Assembly (NCBI GenBank): GCA_019802505.1
Contig: JAFMOC010000199.1
Location: forward strand, 620,001-684,000
Reading direction: 5' to 3'
Length of the DNA stretch: 64,000 bases
Source of the DNA: Corydoras sp. C115
Taxonomy: Eukaryota > Chordata > Actinopteri > Siluriformes > Callichthyidae
Part shown: piece by piece, positions 10,758 through 21,757 of the stretch
Numbering within the stretch: the stretch's first letter is position 1
Layout: each line of letters starts with the position of its first letter
Notes under the pieces: generated by a model
Database searches by the model: none
What the model was told of the DNA's origin: nothing
What the model saw: only the letters and a program-made list of their open reading frames with translations
Made by a program: the position numbers and the translations under genes

Positions 10758-11925
10758 TGGTATCATACCCGATTTATTAGGACACGGAGTTAACAACACT
10801 CACAGACAGACATTTTACTGCATTAGGAGGAAACCAATGCTTTAGTGGTTCATGACTACACACAAACATATACATGACTTCTTGGTGCACTGTTGAGACA
10901 AGCTTTGTAGCAGAACAACTACTAATTTCATTCCACAGTATCTAAGAAGTTTAACACAATGAACGAACAATATTCTTATTAACAACATTTTTCAAAGAAA
11001 AATTATCTTTAAAACAACTACCATGTTGTATTAAATACAACCAAAAGGTCACACATCCTGTAAAAATGTGAGCCAATATATTCCAACAGAAACTTTATAT
11101 ATTACACCCCATGTGTTTTCCCTCAGTCCATATCTTGTGTTTTCATTGGTTATTTGACGCATGGTTAGTTGGACAACTTTATTAGGTTTTTAAACAGATT
11201 TTTTTTTAAATAACAGTATCTAATACCATTAAACTCTCCAGCACAGTTGGCATCTGTCAGGTTTTTCTGTAAGCCTATAAAAAATAGATTTACCCTGATC
11301 TGTAAACCAATTTCTGCAGCTTTCTGATTGTTAAACGCATGAAAAAGCATTCAATGTCACTACTGAATGTAAAACCAAATATTCATGCACCAGCATCTTG
11401 GATTCGGATTAGAGGATTTACAAACAGAAGATGTGTAACACGTAGATATAGTAGCATAAAACACCACCACCAAATCTGTGCCACTGTAATGCTGAGACTG
11501 ATCCACCACAGATATAATAACTGATTTGCAGGGGTGCAAACAAAAAAAAAAAAAAAATTTTTTTGCTTTAGCAAATAGATGCATATGTTTAATCTGAATT
11601 TAATCAAGTGATTTGCCCTGCAGATCGGCAAGACAACTTTTTACATGGTCAACAGAAGCTTAACTTTTTTAGCAAGCAGAGTTGTCACTCATGAGAGCCT
11701 GTTCTATTCACAGCGCACATGAATGTCATGTCCCAAAAAGTCTGCAGCTTGATCCGATTCGTCGTTTTTCAAATTAAAAATTTGTGAGTGAATAGCTACA
11801 CGTTTACGCAAATGTGTTGATCGGCAATGTTCTGGATTTTAAGCACCACACTAAATGACTCAAATAGCAAGGTCTGGCCAACAGACCTAGCTATTTGTAG
11901 CAGATGGCATAACAGCTAGGTCTGG
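10758..11925. other. bace2 intron 1, unassigned
   Basis: AT-rich sequence with short poly(A) and poly(T) runs near 11545. I see no convincing gene. The minus-strand coding-like block begins on the right at 11926. Confidence 0.5.
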
Positions 11926-12420
11926 CTAACCAAAAGGATCAGAGTATCTAACATATCTGGTGTTACAAGGAGAGACCTTGTGCATCTTTTTGCCTCTTAA
12001 TCTCAACTCTACTAAAATGGCTGCAAATTTTCTGTTCAAATTGTAAACATCTGCAACATATTTATGAAGGTTTGACAGGCTAGGCTTGTCTAGAATACTT
12101 GCTGTGCAAAGTAATTGAAAACATCCCAAATTCACAGAGCCTTTTTCGAATGTACTTGTATTTACTCATTCTAGGTTTCCAGTAAACTTTTATATTCTTT
12201 TTTTTTTTTTTAAGTGTGCTTCTGCAACTTCTGTCATTAGCATTTGTAAGTGATGACTATTTTGAACTGTGGTTTTCCACAATTGTAATGGTAGTTGGTT
12301 CTTGTTTTCTGAACAAGAAATTACAGATGATTGAAGACATTTTTCAGCATTAGTCACTGTATCCACTTGCCGTGTCACTGATATGGACTGGTAAAAGATA
12401 ACATTTTGCACCTTCCACAT
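11926..12420 (-). other. Coding-like minus-strand block, unrecognised protein
   Basis: Two minus-strand frames, 12190-12420 (76 residues) and 11926-12135 (69 residues), read like protein rather than noise. They contain leucine- and charge-rich stretches such as LQLWKTTVQNSHHLQML and YNLNRKFAAILVELRLRGKK with few low-complexity runs. A good 3' splice-like site (TTATCTTTTACCAG on the minus strand near 12390) precedes the first. I do not recognise the family. The block lies downstream, on the same strand, of the SET-domain exon at 13697-13877 and could be later exons of that gene or its remains. The A-run at the end of the first frame may be an insertion. No function is proposed. Confidence 0.35.
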
Positions 12421-12907
12421 TTAAGAGCTCCTCAGGATTAAAATAATTACCACACGGGACTAGAATTTATTTCCTCTTACTATCAGAAAATAGATTATTA
12501 CTATACCACACAATATTAAATGACAGTTTATAAAACAAACTGAATTTTTTTTACTCATATCAGATATTACATTATCTTGTTCATTTTTTTTAAAGCAAGA
12601 CCTTGCCAAAAACAAGCACAACTACAAAAACACACATCAAATACAGCATTTAAAATTGTTAAAGAAAACAAGCAGTTTAGTGTTTACTGGAAACCAGATG
12701 TTTTTTAAATTGATTAAAAGGAGAAATGATGTAACATTTTTACAGATTTTGAAACGCAATGAATATATTCCCCAACTGCCAGATTTTTTCAATAAACAGA
12801 ATATCGCAAATCATAATTACACAAATAGGAATTTCATTTAACTTTAAAATAGACAAATAAATAAAGTCATACAAGTAGACAATTTCTTTTGAAGGATCTA
12901 ATCAATC

Positions 12908-13090
12908 TTACTGACCTTTACTTCTTAATCCGATCCACTTAAGTTGTGCAACAGGTCCAACACATACACGTTTGTCAGTCACTGAGCATTCCTCAGTGTG
13001 GAATGTTAACATGTTTTCAGAGATGTTTACAGCAGAACTGTAAAGCTGGGTGGCATCAACTGTGTAGGACAGCCATGTACAGATTGTCAA
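12908..13090 (-). other. Coding-like minus-strand segment with a possible donor
   Basis: A 60-residue frame with several cysteines (ECSVTDKRVCVGPVAQLKW) ending at a possible donor AAAG/GTCAGT. It lies between the SET exon and the block at 11926-12420 on the same strand. I could not find a matching acceptor: the right side (13100-13230) resembles an L2 3' UTR segment also seen at 14480-14580. It may be part of the same antisense gene. Confidence 0.3.
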
Positions 13091-13345
13091 AATCAGGTCA
13101 CCACATTAAACAAATGGAAAAATTCTAACAACTGGAAAAATATATTCAAGTCCATTGAAAGCATCCTACAGGACCACCAGTCCAATTCCTGTCTACTTGA
13201 TCAGACAGGAATGCAAAAAAAACTACATAAAACCTTAGTTGGTATTAACCAATGTGTGTCAAAAAAAAAAAGCAGGTTTATACCTTACGGGGCACACACA
13301 AAACCTTAGTTAACACTGCTGCGGTTTTAGTAAGTAGCAAAAAAA

Positions 13346-13350
<5 letters not shown>

Positions 13351-13400
<50 letters not shown>
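13351..13400. repeat. (AT)n microsatellite
   Basis: Twenty-five uninterrupted AT dinucleotides. Confidence 0.95.
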
Positions 13401-13402
<2 letters not shown>

Positions 13403-13696
13403 TTTCTGTCACATATTGTGGTATACCGTACATTAATTAGAACTACTTAAAATTTGCAGAACACATTTCATAAAAAACACCAGAGAACTAAGAAGTAGAA
13501 ATTCTAAATAAACCCACCTGATTTGCTGCATTAGGTCGCTGTTAAAGTTGGTCTTTTATATTTGATATCAGTAAATATGAAAAATAGAAAAAAATTTAAA
13601 ACAGTTCTATCAATAAATGAAAGCATGCAATTACATATATTATTTTAGCACAAGACACCTTGTTGCTTATCACAAGGATTATAAATATTTTAATAC

Positions 13697-13877
13697 CTTG
13701 CCTCTCCATGGCCAGTCAGAGTAGCCGTAGTTGTATGTAATCTCTTCTTTAGGATTAATGCTCCTGGTTGCAAAAAACACAGGTTTTTCCTCTACTGTGA
13801 TGGTTTTCATTTTGCTGTTTGGGCTATCATCATTTACCAGTCTCCCAAGAGAGTTATCTTCCTTAGCAGCATCAACA
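13697..13877 (-). pseudogene. SET-domain exon (KMT5A-like) antisense in bace2 intron 1
   Basis: On the minus strand an acceptor TTTCCAG precedes 181 bases that encode about 60 residues without a stop and end at a donor GGCAAG/GTATTA. The peptide contains SLGRLVNDDSPNS, a beta-strand segment KPVFFATRSI, then NPKEEITYNYG and SDWPWR. This is the C-terminal half of a SET methyltransferase domain, where EEITYNYG is the conserved cofactor and catalytic segment. The usual NHS-type motif reads NDD here, as I recall for divergent fish KMT5A-like proteins (not verified). Upstream SET exons are not visible; an L2 LINE occupies the next 4 kb. It is either an exon of a nested antisense gene or a fragment, and I class it as a pseudogene because no full gene can be assembled. 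Confidence 0.6.
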
Positions 13878-14249
13878 CTGGAAAGTAGAAATTCATTTTT
13901 TTAAATTAGCATCAACACGGTACACTCACATCATGTAATTGCAGAACTACAAAGAGTTTCTGTGTGGTAAGTGGAACTGATAAAATACATGACCAGTGTA
14001 GAAATAAAGAGGTAAATTTGAAGTGGCTGATCAGTGTACGGCTAAAAATGAGTATACTGTGAAAACATACCAAAAAAAAACTTTCCATCGTAATGAAATT
14101 CAAACATGAATACTTTCAGGGCATCACAATATAATGTCTCCTTTCACATTTCATGTTTGCTTATTAGTTAAGCTTGACTTAAAAAGTCAAACTTGTGTAT
14201 TGTATTGATTTATTGCCAACAAGTAATTTTTTAAACATTTATTTTTTGT

Positions 14250-17200
14250 TACATACATTTCAGTTTTATAGAGTGCTTTTTACAACAGTACATTGTTAAA
14301 AAGCAGCTTTACAGAGTTAAAAGCCTTTAAACCCCCAAAGAGCAAGCCGAAGCGACAGTGGCAAGAAAAAACACTCCCTGTTATGTTGCTATTTTAAGGA
14401 TGAAACCAAGGAGGACCAAGGCATAGTGGGGGACTCCTCCTCCTTGAGTGCCCGGGCAGCACAGACAGTGTGTCCAGATCAGGTGACTGTATTTAATAAA
14501 TGGAAAACTCTAACAACTGGAAAACTATATGTAAGTCCTTTAAGGGGCTCCGGCAGGACCGCCAGTCCAATTAATATCTAGGTTCCATCCAGTAACCTTT
14601 GTAGCCGCAGTGTTTCGGCTGAGCCATGGATGAAGATCTGACTACACCTCCAGGAACCAGGACACACCTCAAAATACAGACAAGAAAAGCAGTTTGAGCT
14701 AATAATAAAGCACAACATGTAAGTAATAAGTAATTGATTGACACAGTGTGGCATGAGACTCTAGCATAACTGACTAGAGCAGCATAACTAAAAGATGCAG
14801 ATACTGCAGGCTCTACTTGGTTGAGATGGCTCCCAGGAAAAGCATCATTTCAGCACCACACCCCCTACTAATGATGAGGTGGGTGAAGAGGTGAAACGCC
14901 AGCACACACTGATCCCAGATTACCAACCCAACACAGCCAAGCCTGAAATCTACACCTTTATCTACAGGGGGTTAATTAAATGCAAGATTAAATAAATGTG
15001 TTTTTAATCTACTTTTAAAGATTAATAATGATTCAGAATCACGAACAGTAACTGAAAGGCTATTCCAAAGTTGAGAGGGAGAATTCCCTTCCACCAGCAG
15101 TAATTTTATTTAATCTAGGAGCTAAAAGTAAACCAGCACCTTGAGATATGGGCTCATGTGTTGGCTTATACATTTGAATCAGTTCACTCAGATACTGTGG
15201 AGCCTGATTATGTAGAATTTTATGTTATCAATAAAATTTTGTACTCAACTTAACTGGTAACTTAACTGGTAGCCAGTGCAAGTTTGATAACACAGGACTG
15301 ATATGATCAAACTTTCTGGTTTTAGTTAAAACTCTAGCTGCAGCATTTTGCACAAGTTGTAATTTATGTAATGATTTATTAGAACATCCTGGCAAGTGAA
15401 ATACAATAATTTAACCTTGAGGTAATAAAAGCATGAATTAGTTTTTCTGCATCTTGTTGGGAGAGGATATTTCTTAGCTTCGAAATGTTATGAAGGTGAA
15501 AAAATGCAATCTTGTAATATTGTTAATGCGCTTCGTAAAGGAGAGATCTGAATCAATAATGACGCTGAGATTATTTACAGATGAACTGGTCTAATTAAAG
15601 AGTCATCGAGGTTTTAGTACAGCATTAGAAACTTTGTTGATTTTGTCCTTGGGTCCAACTATTAGAAACTCAGTTTTATCAGGATTTAGTAGTAGGAATT
15701 TTTTTTGACATCCATATTTTAATATTTGGATCCATTTTTAATATTTGGATGCAGTCCTTACTGATTGAACGAACATCATAAGGTTAGCTGAAATGAATAA
15801 CTGTGTATCGTCTGCATAAGATGGAAATTGGAACCTGATTCCATGTTTACGACTTTAGCAAGATCAGAACATTGGTTGTTAACACAGATGAATTAATATT
15901 GATCTGTCAAATAGGATTTAAAGCACTGGAGTGCTGGTCCTGTAATGGCCACAGTGTTCTCTATTCTATCAACCAAGATGTTATGGTCTATTGTGTCAAA
16001 GGCAGCACTAATATCTAATAAGACAAGAAATGAGATCTGGTTATCATCAGAGGACATTAATAAGTCATTATCTACTTTAATTAAGGCTGTTTCAGTGCTA
16101 TGGTGAGAGCTAAAACCTGACTAATAAACTTCATGTATGTTGTTAGCTAGAAGATTGCGATTCAGCTGGTTGAACACAATTTTTTCTAGGATTTTAGAGA
16201 CAAAGGGAAGGTTTGATATTGGTCTGTAGTTGGACAGTATTAGAAGATCCAAATGAGGTTTTTCTTTTTAAGTAATGGTTTAATGACTGCACAATTCAGA
16301 TTTTTTGGGGACATGGCCTATTTTAAGTGATGAATTTATAATGTTTATTAAAGGCTGTGTAATAATTGGCAGGAGGTCTTTAAGCAGGTTTGTAGGTATT
16401 GGGTCTAACAGACAGGATGTTGTCTTTGAGTGTGTAATTAATGAGACAAGCTCTTTTTTAGATATGGGGTTAAAGGTTATATAGTACTTTTGTACTCTTA
16501 TTTTCTCTACCACTAGATTTTTCAGAAACCGGTGAGTTGATTATTGATTGCATTATATGATTTAAGTCTTATGTTTTCAATTTTATCACTAAAGAAATTC
16601 ATAAAATCATTGCTGCTGAACTGTGAGTGAATCTGATTCAGTAGCACTCTGAGTTAGTTTGGCAATGGTACTAAAGAGGAATCTTTGGTTGTCTTCGCTG
16701 CATTGAGTGCATGTTTATACTTGGTTATACTGTCCTTCCATGCAACCCTAAATATCTTAAATTTAGTTTGTCTCCATGTTCTAGTGGTTTGTTTTAGGGT
16801 GCGTGTTTCATCATTAAACCATAGAGTCTTTTATCTTTAATCCTTTTAGTTTAAGTGGAGTTACACTGTCTAAGTTTGTAAAAAACAAATATTTAAGCTG
16901 TATTCAGCTGTGACTTTTCAAGTTCATCAGGACCTGATGCTGGTTTAATGTTTAACTCGGGTAAATGTAGGAATGACGCAGCAGTAGAGGGAATGTTTAG
17001 AGTGGTGTGTTTAACACCCATGGAATCGAGGATAGAGACAAAGGCTAATTTAAATGAGTTTAGTGGGTTTTCAAAGTAAACATTGAAATCACCAACTATT
17101 AAGGCCTTGTCTGATGAGACTACTATGTTAGAAAGAAATTCTCCAAATTCTTTAATAAACTGTATATGGGCCTGGGGGGCGATATACAGTAATAAGTTGC

Positions 17201-17900
17201 ATTACTTCTAAGTTACATACTTCTTCAATGAAGATGAACTGCTTATGTTGTGTACAAGAGCTTCGAAGGATTTTGACTCGTACTTATTATTAATATACAT
17301 TTAATGCTAAGTATTCATTGGCCCTAATCCAAGATTCTGTGAGTCAAAAGACATTTAGGAAGTTATCATTAATTATTTCTTGAACTAGAGCTGATTTTGT
17401 TGAAAGTGACCTAATGTTTAATAACCCATGATTTCACCTAAAAGTGTTTCTTATAATACTTAAGATAGTAGTGATATTAATGAGATTTTATTTGACACAA
17501 TTTTTGGACTCTTTGTTTTTTGCTCACTGTGATACTTGATTACTGTCTTAATGGTATATGGGACCTAGTTATTGTGGGTGACGACTCCTGGCAGTTTGCA
17601 GGCAGTTGGTTAGGCCATTCTGTCTGCTGCCTGGCCTTGGCTCTAAGTTTTCAATTTTCATTCCTATCTGGGCATGCAACCAGAGGGGCAAGTGCCATTG
17701 AATAGGTTGTTTAAATGAAGAAATAAACTTAGTTTCGGGTGGGTAAAGATGTAAGGTTAGGTCCTCCTGTTATAGCTGATGACAAAGCAGTAGCAACAGC
17801 TGGATTGTGGAGACTCGCTGGTGGAGATCCAACTCTAGTAAATCTGGCTGATTATTTAGCTTCAGATGGAGATTGAGTCCTGGAGGTTCTCAGAGTGTGT
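14250..17900 (-). mobile_element. L2/CR1-type non-LTR retrotransposon, near full length, degenerate
   Basis: Read on the minus strand from right to left. The endonuclease N-terminus is near 17430-17300 (LNIRSL, then LTESWI) and the GDFNVYF core is near 17090. Reverse transcriptase follows, with a thumb-like frame at 16280-16513 (CLLDPIPTNLLKDLLP), YRPISNLPFVSKILEK near 16170, AAFDTIDH near 15990 and the catalytic YADDTQ at 15801-15818. Then comes NPDKTEFLIVGPKD near 15660. The 3' UTR ends at about 14270 with the dispersed LINE tail. Stops and frameshifts occur throughout, so the copy is dead. It may extend to about 18230 as 5' UTR. Confidence 0.8.
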
Positions 17901-18312
17901 TTTGTGAAAATCAGCGTCAAATCCAATAAAATCCAATTAACAGTTGAATCCGGCGAAACAGATCAGGGGACAGTTCTTTTATAAGATTGCTATTATTTTT
18001 AAAAGAAGCGGGTAATAAAAGTAGTAACGTTGGCAGCAAATGACCGCGTGAGCAGAAAGTGCTAGTTTTAGCGACTAAACACTTTAGCAACAACACCGCG
18101 ATTTGGAAAGCAGTGCGGGACAAAAAAAAGCGGAATAAATGCTGTTTAGTAACGATAAAGAAGCTAAATATTCAAGGAAAAAAAAGTAACTAAATAACTG
18201 TTAAGCTGAAACTACTAAATTAACTGAGTGCATGTACACATATTCACACTAACTGCGTGGCAGGAACTCTCTCTTTTGCCTTGGCCTGTGTTCTGCCGGT
18301 GTTTTATATACA

Positions 18313-18343
18313 ATACTGGTCGATTACAACTTTCGACCAGTAT
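18313..18343. repeat. Perfect 11-bp inverted repeat (hairpin)
   Basis: ATACTGGTCGA at 18313-18323 and TCGACCAGTAT at 18333-18343 are perfect reverse complements around a 9-nt loop. Confidence 0.85.
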
Positions 18344-18783
18344 AACACCAAAAATTTTCCAGTTATTTTTGTAAAGTTTTTTAGAAAATCAGACCTCAGG
18401 TGAGCAAACTCTCAATTGTTTCTACGCTATCGCAATAGCATGCCACCTAAGCTATGGTTTTGTTGTAGGTGACAGGTGCCCTGAGGTGTTTGAGGTGTAT
18501 TCAAGAGGTGTTATTTGCTTGTATAATATTCACACTGACCAACTTGTGGCACACATTGCATTAGTGCTTTTTTGTTTTTACTAACTTAAGATTTCCTTAT
18601 TGTCAAGAACTATATGGCATACACAAACATTTATTCAACGTTTATTTAAAAAAACTAAATATTTTAAGCAAAATAATAAAATAAAATAGTTATTGGGAAA
18701 ACTTTAAACAAGAAAACATTTTGGTTTTCCAATGAAAGTTGTTATTGTTTTGTTCTCCTATAAACCTCATGCAAGGAGGGCAA

Positions 18784-18833
<50 letters not shown>

Positions 18834-19448
18834 TAATAGAAGCATTTTTATTTTTTCATTGTTATTGAATAATAGTAAAAGCTGCTGGCTTGTGATGATT
18901 GTACAGTTTGCACTTGTACAGTTTCATTTTAAGTAACACATCACCCACCATATGTAAGTAGAATTAAAAAAATATACAAATGCATTATATACACAATATA
19001 TTTTACAATATAAACAAGACTTAATGCTAGAGGGACAAATCTGTCCTGGTGTTAATAGGTATATTTTGTAATTTTATGTATTTATTTATTTTTACTGGTT
19101 TTATTGCTACTCTTTAGGAACTGCATATTACGGTTAGTGTTATGCAAGAACACACTATTGCTATTTACAAGTGTTGTTTATTTACTTTTTTTTAAGCATT
19201 GTGAATATACATTTATTTTGCATTGTATGCAAATCAGACCTTAAGCGGCCAAGCAGGTGTTTCTAATTTTCCCTAATATTAACAGATGCAAAATTTTAAA
19301 ATGAAATTTGGAGGGATAAATACCCCCTATTTGTCTGGCACCTCTTATTAGTGCACCTTCACAGGTGGGAATGGAAGGGTTACTTTCGGGAGATGTTAAC
19401 GTCATTTTAGTTTTCTGGTATACCATCTTATTATTGCATCCTCAGTTG
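18344..19448. other. bace2 intron 1 with a 43-T run
   Basis: AT-rich sequence. A run of 43 T occupies 18788-18830, possibly the reversed poly(A) of a lost retroelement. No gene is visible. Confidence 0.55.
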
Positions 19449-19613
19449 TATGAGTGAGCTGCAATATTCGCTGATTCGATGATTCGTTTCGGATAACCGT
19501 AGTCGACTATGAACCTCATAGTCGAATGTACCATTTTGACAACATGGGGGGTGTCCATGGCTGCTGCTAAGCATTAGTTTTTACATGAAATGTCTTTGTT
19601 TTCGTTATATATA

Positions 19614-21231
19614 CAGTTGTGATCAAATTTATTCAACCCCCACTGAAATAAAGTGTTTTGGCCAGTTTGACATTGATTTGGATCATTTCAGTCATCTTAT
19701 TTACAATTATATCAAAGAGGCACTTATAAATTAGACAAATATAACATAATATTTATGATGGAATAACCACAAATGTCTTTACTGTGCTCACATCATTATC
19801 AGTTTTATTCAACCCCCTAGTGACATTATTTTTCAGTACTTAGTACAACATCCTTTTCCAGTTATGACAGCTTTCAAGCGTGAAGCATAGCTTGACACAA
19901 GTGTCTTGGAGCGACCTATGGGTATCTTAGCCCATTCTTCATGGGCAAAAGCCTCCAGTTCAGTCACATTCTTAGGCTTGCGCACTGCAACTGCCTTCTT
20001 TAGGTCCCACCAGAGGTTCTCAATTGGATTTAAGTCTGGTGATTGCGATGGCTACTCTAGAATGTTCCAGCCTTTCATGTTCAACCATGCTCTAGTGGAC
20101 TTGGATGTGTGCTTCGGATCATTGTCCTGTTGGAAGGTCCAACGTCTCCCAAGCCGCAGGTTTGTGACTGACTCCATCACATTTTCCTCCAAGATCTCCT
20201 GGTACTGAAGGGAATTCATGGTACCCTGCACACGTTGAAGCTTTCCTGTACCATTAGAAGCAAAACAGCCCCAAAGCATAATTGACCCCCCGCCATGCTT
20301 CACAGTAGGCAAGGTGTTCTTTTGTTCATAAGCCTGGTTCTTCCTCCTCCAAACATAGCGCTGGTCCATTGTCCCAAACATTTCTAATTTAGTTTCATCT
20401 GACCACAGTACACTGTCCCAAAACCTTTGTGGCTTGTCCACATGACTTTTGGCATACTGCAGTCGACTTTTCTTGTTCTTTGGAGTCAGCAAGGGGGTGC
20501 GCCTGGGAGTTCTGGCATGGAGGTCTTCGTTATGCAGTGCGCGCCTTATTGTCTGAGCTGAAACTTCAGTGCCCACATCTGACAGGTCTTTTTTCAGTTC
20601 CTTAGCAGTCACGCGGGGATTTTTCTCCACATTACGCTTCAGGTAGCGCACAGCAGTCGCTGTCAGGATCTTCTTTCTGCCACGACCAGGTAACGTTTCC
20701 ACTGTGCCCTTTAACTTGAACTTGCGAATGATACTTCCGATAGTGTCTCTTGGAATATTTAACAACTTCGCAATCTTTTTATATCCATTGCCATTCTTGT
20801 GAAGAGCAATAACCTCTTCTCTTGTCTTCTGGGACCATTCTCTTGCCTTCACCATGCTTGTAAACACACCAGTAGATGTCTAGAAGGAGCTGAGTATCAC
20901 AGTCCTTTTAAATCTGCCTAATTGGTGCTTATCATGCTTGATTGCTGCTCGTTGACATCCACAGGTGTTTTCAATACCTGATTGAAAACACTGGAATGAA
21001 CCTCTGTTCTTATGAGTGGTAGTTGTAAAGGGGTTGAATAATTGTGTCAATGAAGAAATCACAAAAAGGCCATTTAATACTTTATGACAAAAACAATTGA
21101 TGCTATCTTAGTTGCATTTAGTTCTTTAACAAGTCCTTGTAAGATTTCATTATGAACACAATTACAAATGTGCACTGAATTCCATAAAACCCTTCGCAGC
21201 ATTGGGGGTTGAATAAATTTGATCACAACTG
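19614..21231 (-). mobile_element. Tc1/mariner element, full length (1618 bp)
   Basis: The element begins CAGTTGTGATCAAATTTATT and ends with the inverted complement. TA dinucleotides flank it at 19612-19613 and 21232-21233, the standard Tc1 target duplication. It contains one transposase gene in reverse orientation. Terminal repeats look intact, so it may still be mobilisable in trans. Confidence 0.95.
19833..20867 (-). pseudogene. Tc1 transposase with one nonsense codon
   Basis: A frame of about 340 residues (from the second ATG, reading MVKAREWS, at 20855) down to a TGA at 19833-19835, the usual length for Tc1 transposases. The N-terminus holds paired helix-turn-helix DNA-binding domains (KIAKLLNIPRDT) and a GRGRKK basic hook. 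Catalytic residues of the DD34E triad are all present: D in WSDETK, D in QQDNDPKH and E in NPIENLW. The only lesion I can see is a TAG at 20052-20054 just before the third catalytic residue, in a position where related copies in this window have TGG (Trp). Everything after it is open to the normal stop. Confidence 0.92.
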
Positions 21232-21757
21232 TATAGCCTTTTGTGAAATAAAATCACCATAATTTCTAGAAAAAAAAAAGAAAAAAGAAAAACAAACAAA
21301 AAAAGGTTTTCTTTTGTTAGAAAAACAAGTAAAAAATATATATAAAAAAATATTTTTTTTAAAACTATGCTTATAGCGCCATCTTGTGGTGAAATTTTAA
21401 CTGATTCGACTATCAGTCGACTATAGGGAAAATCTGACGAATCAGATTCGACTACGAAAATTTGTAGTTGAATACAGCCCTAGTTTTTAGACATTAAACC
21501 ACAACACAAAAGACATATATACATAAACAAATAATGATTAGAGGTACTGTAATAATTACATAAAAAATAAAGACAACACACAAGCTTATAATAACCAATA
21601 ACATAAAATAATAAACAAAAAATGAAAAGAAATAAAAAAAAAATAATAATCAAGAAATAAATAGAAGATAGAATATAATAGACCGGTCATCTTTATAGAA
21701 CAATATGAAGACTAGAGAGAGGTCACAGGGAAAGGTAAACAATAAAATCTCCGCAGA

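Larger units (their letters stand above)
19449..21483. mobile_element. Possible hAT-like repeat split by a Tc1 insertion
   Basis: The left part (19449-19611) starts GAGCTGCAATATTCG and contains GTAGTCGACTATG. The right part (21234-21483) ends with CGTAGTCGAATC and AGGGCTGTATTC when read on the opposite strand. The ends are related as imperfect inverted repeats. The pieces are separated by the Tc1 element at 19614-21231. I could not see an 8-bp target duplication, so the assignment is tentative. Confidence 0.4.

Noticed and set aside
18788..18830. Poly(A) tail of an identifiable retroelement
   Set aside because: No element sequence or target duplication could be recognised next to the 43-T run.
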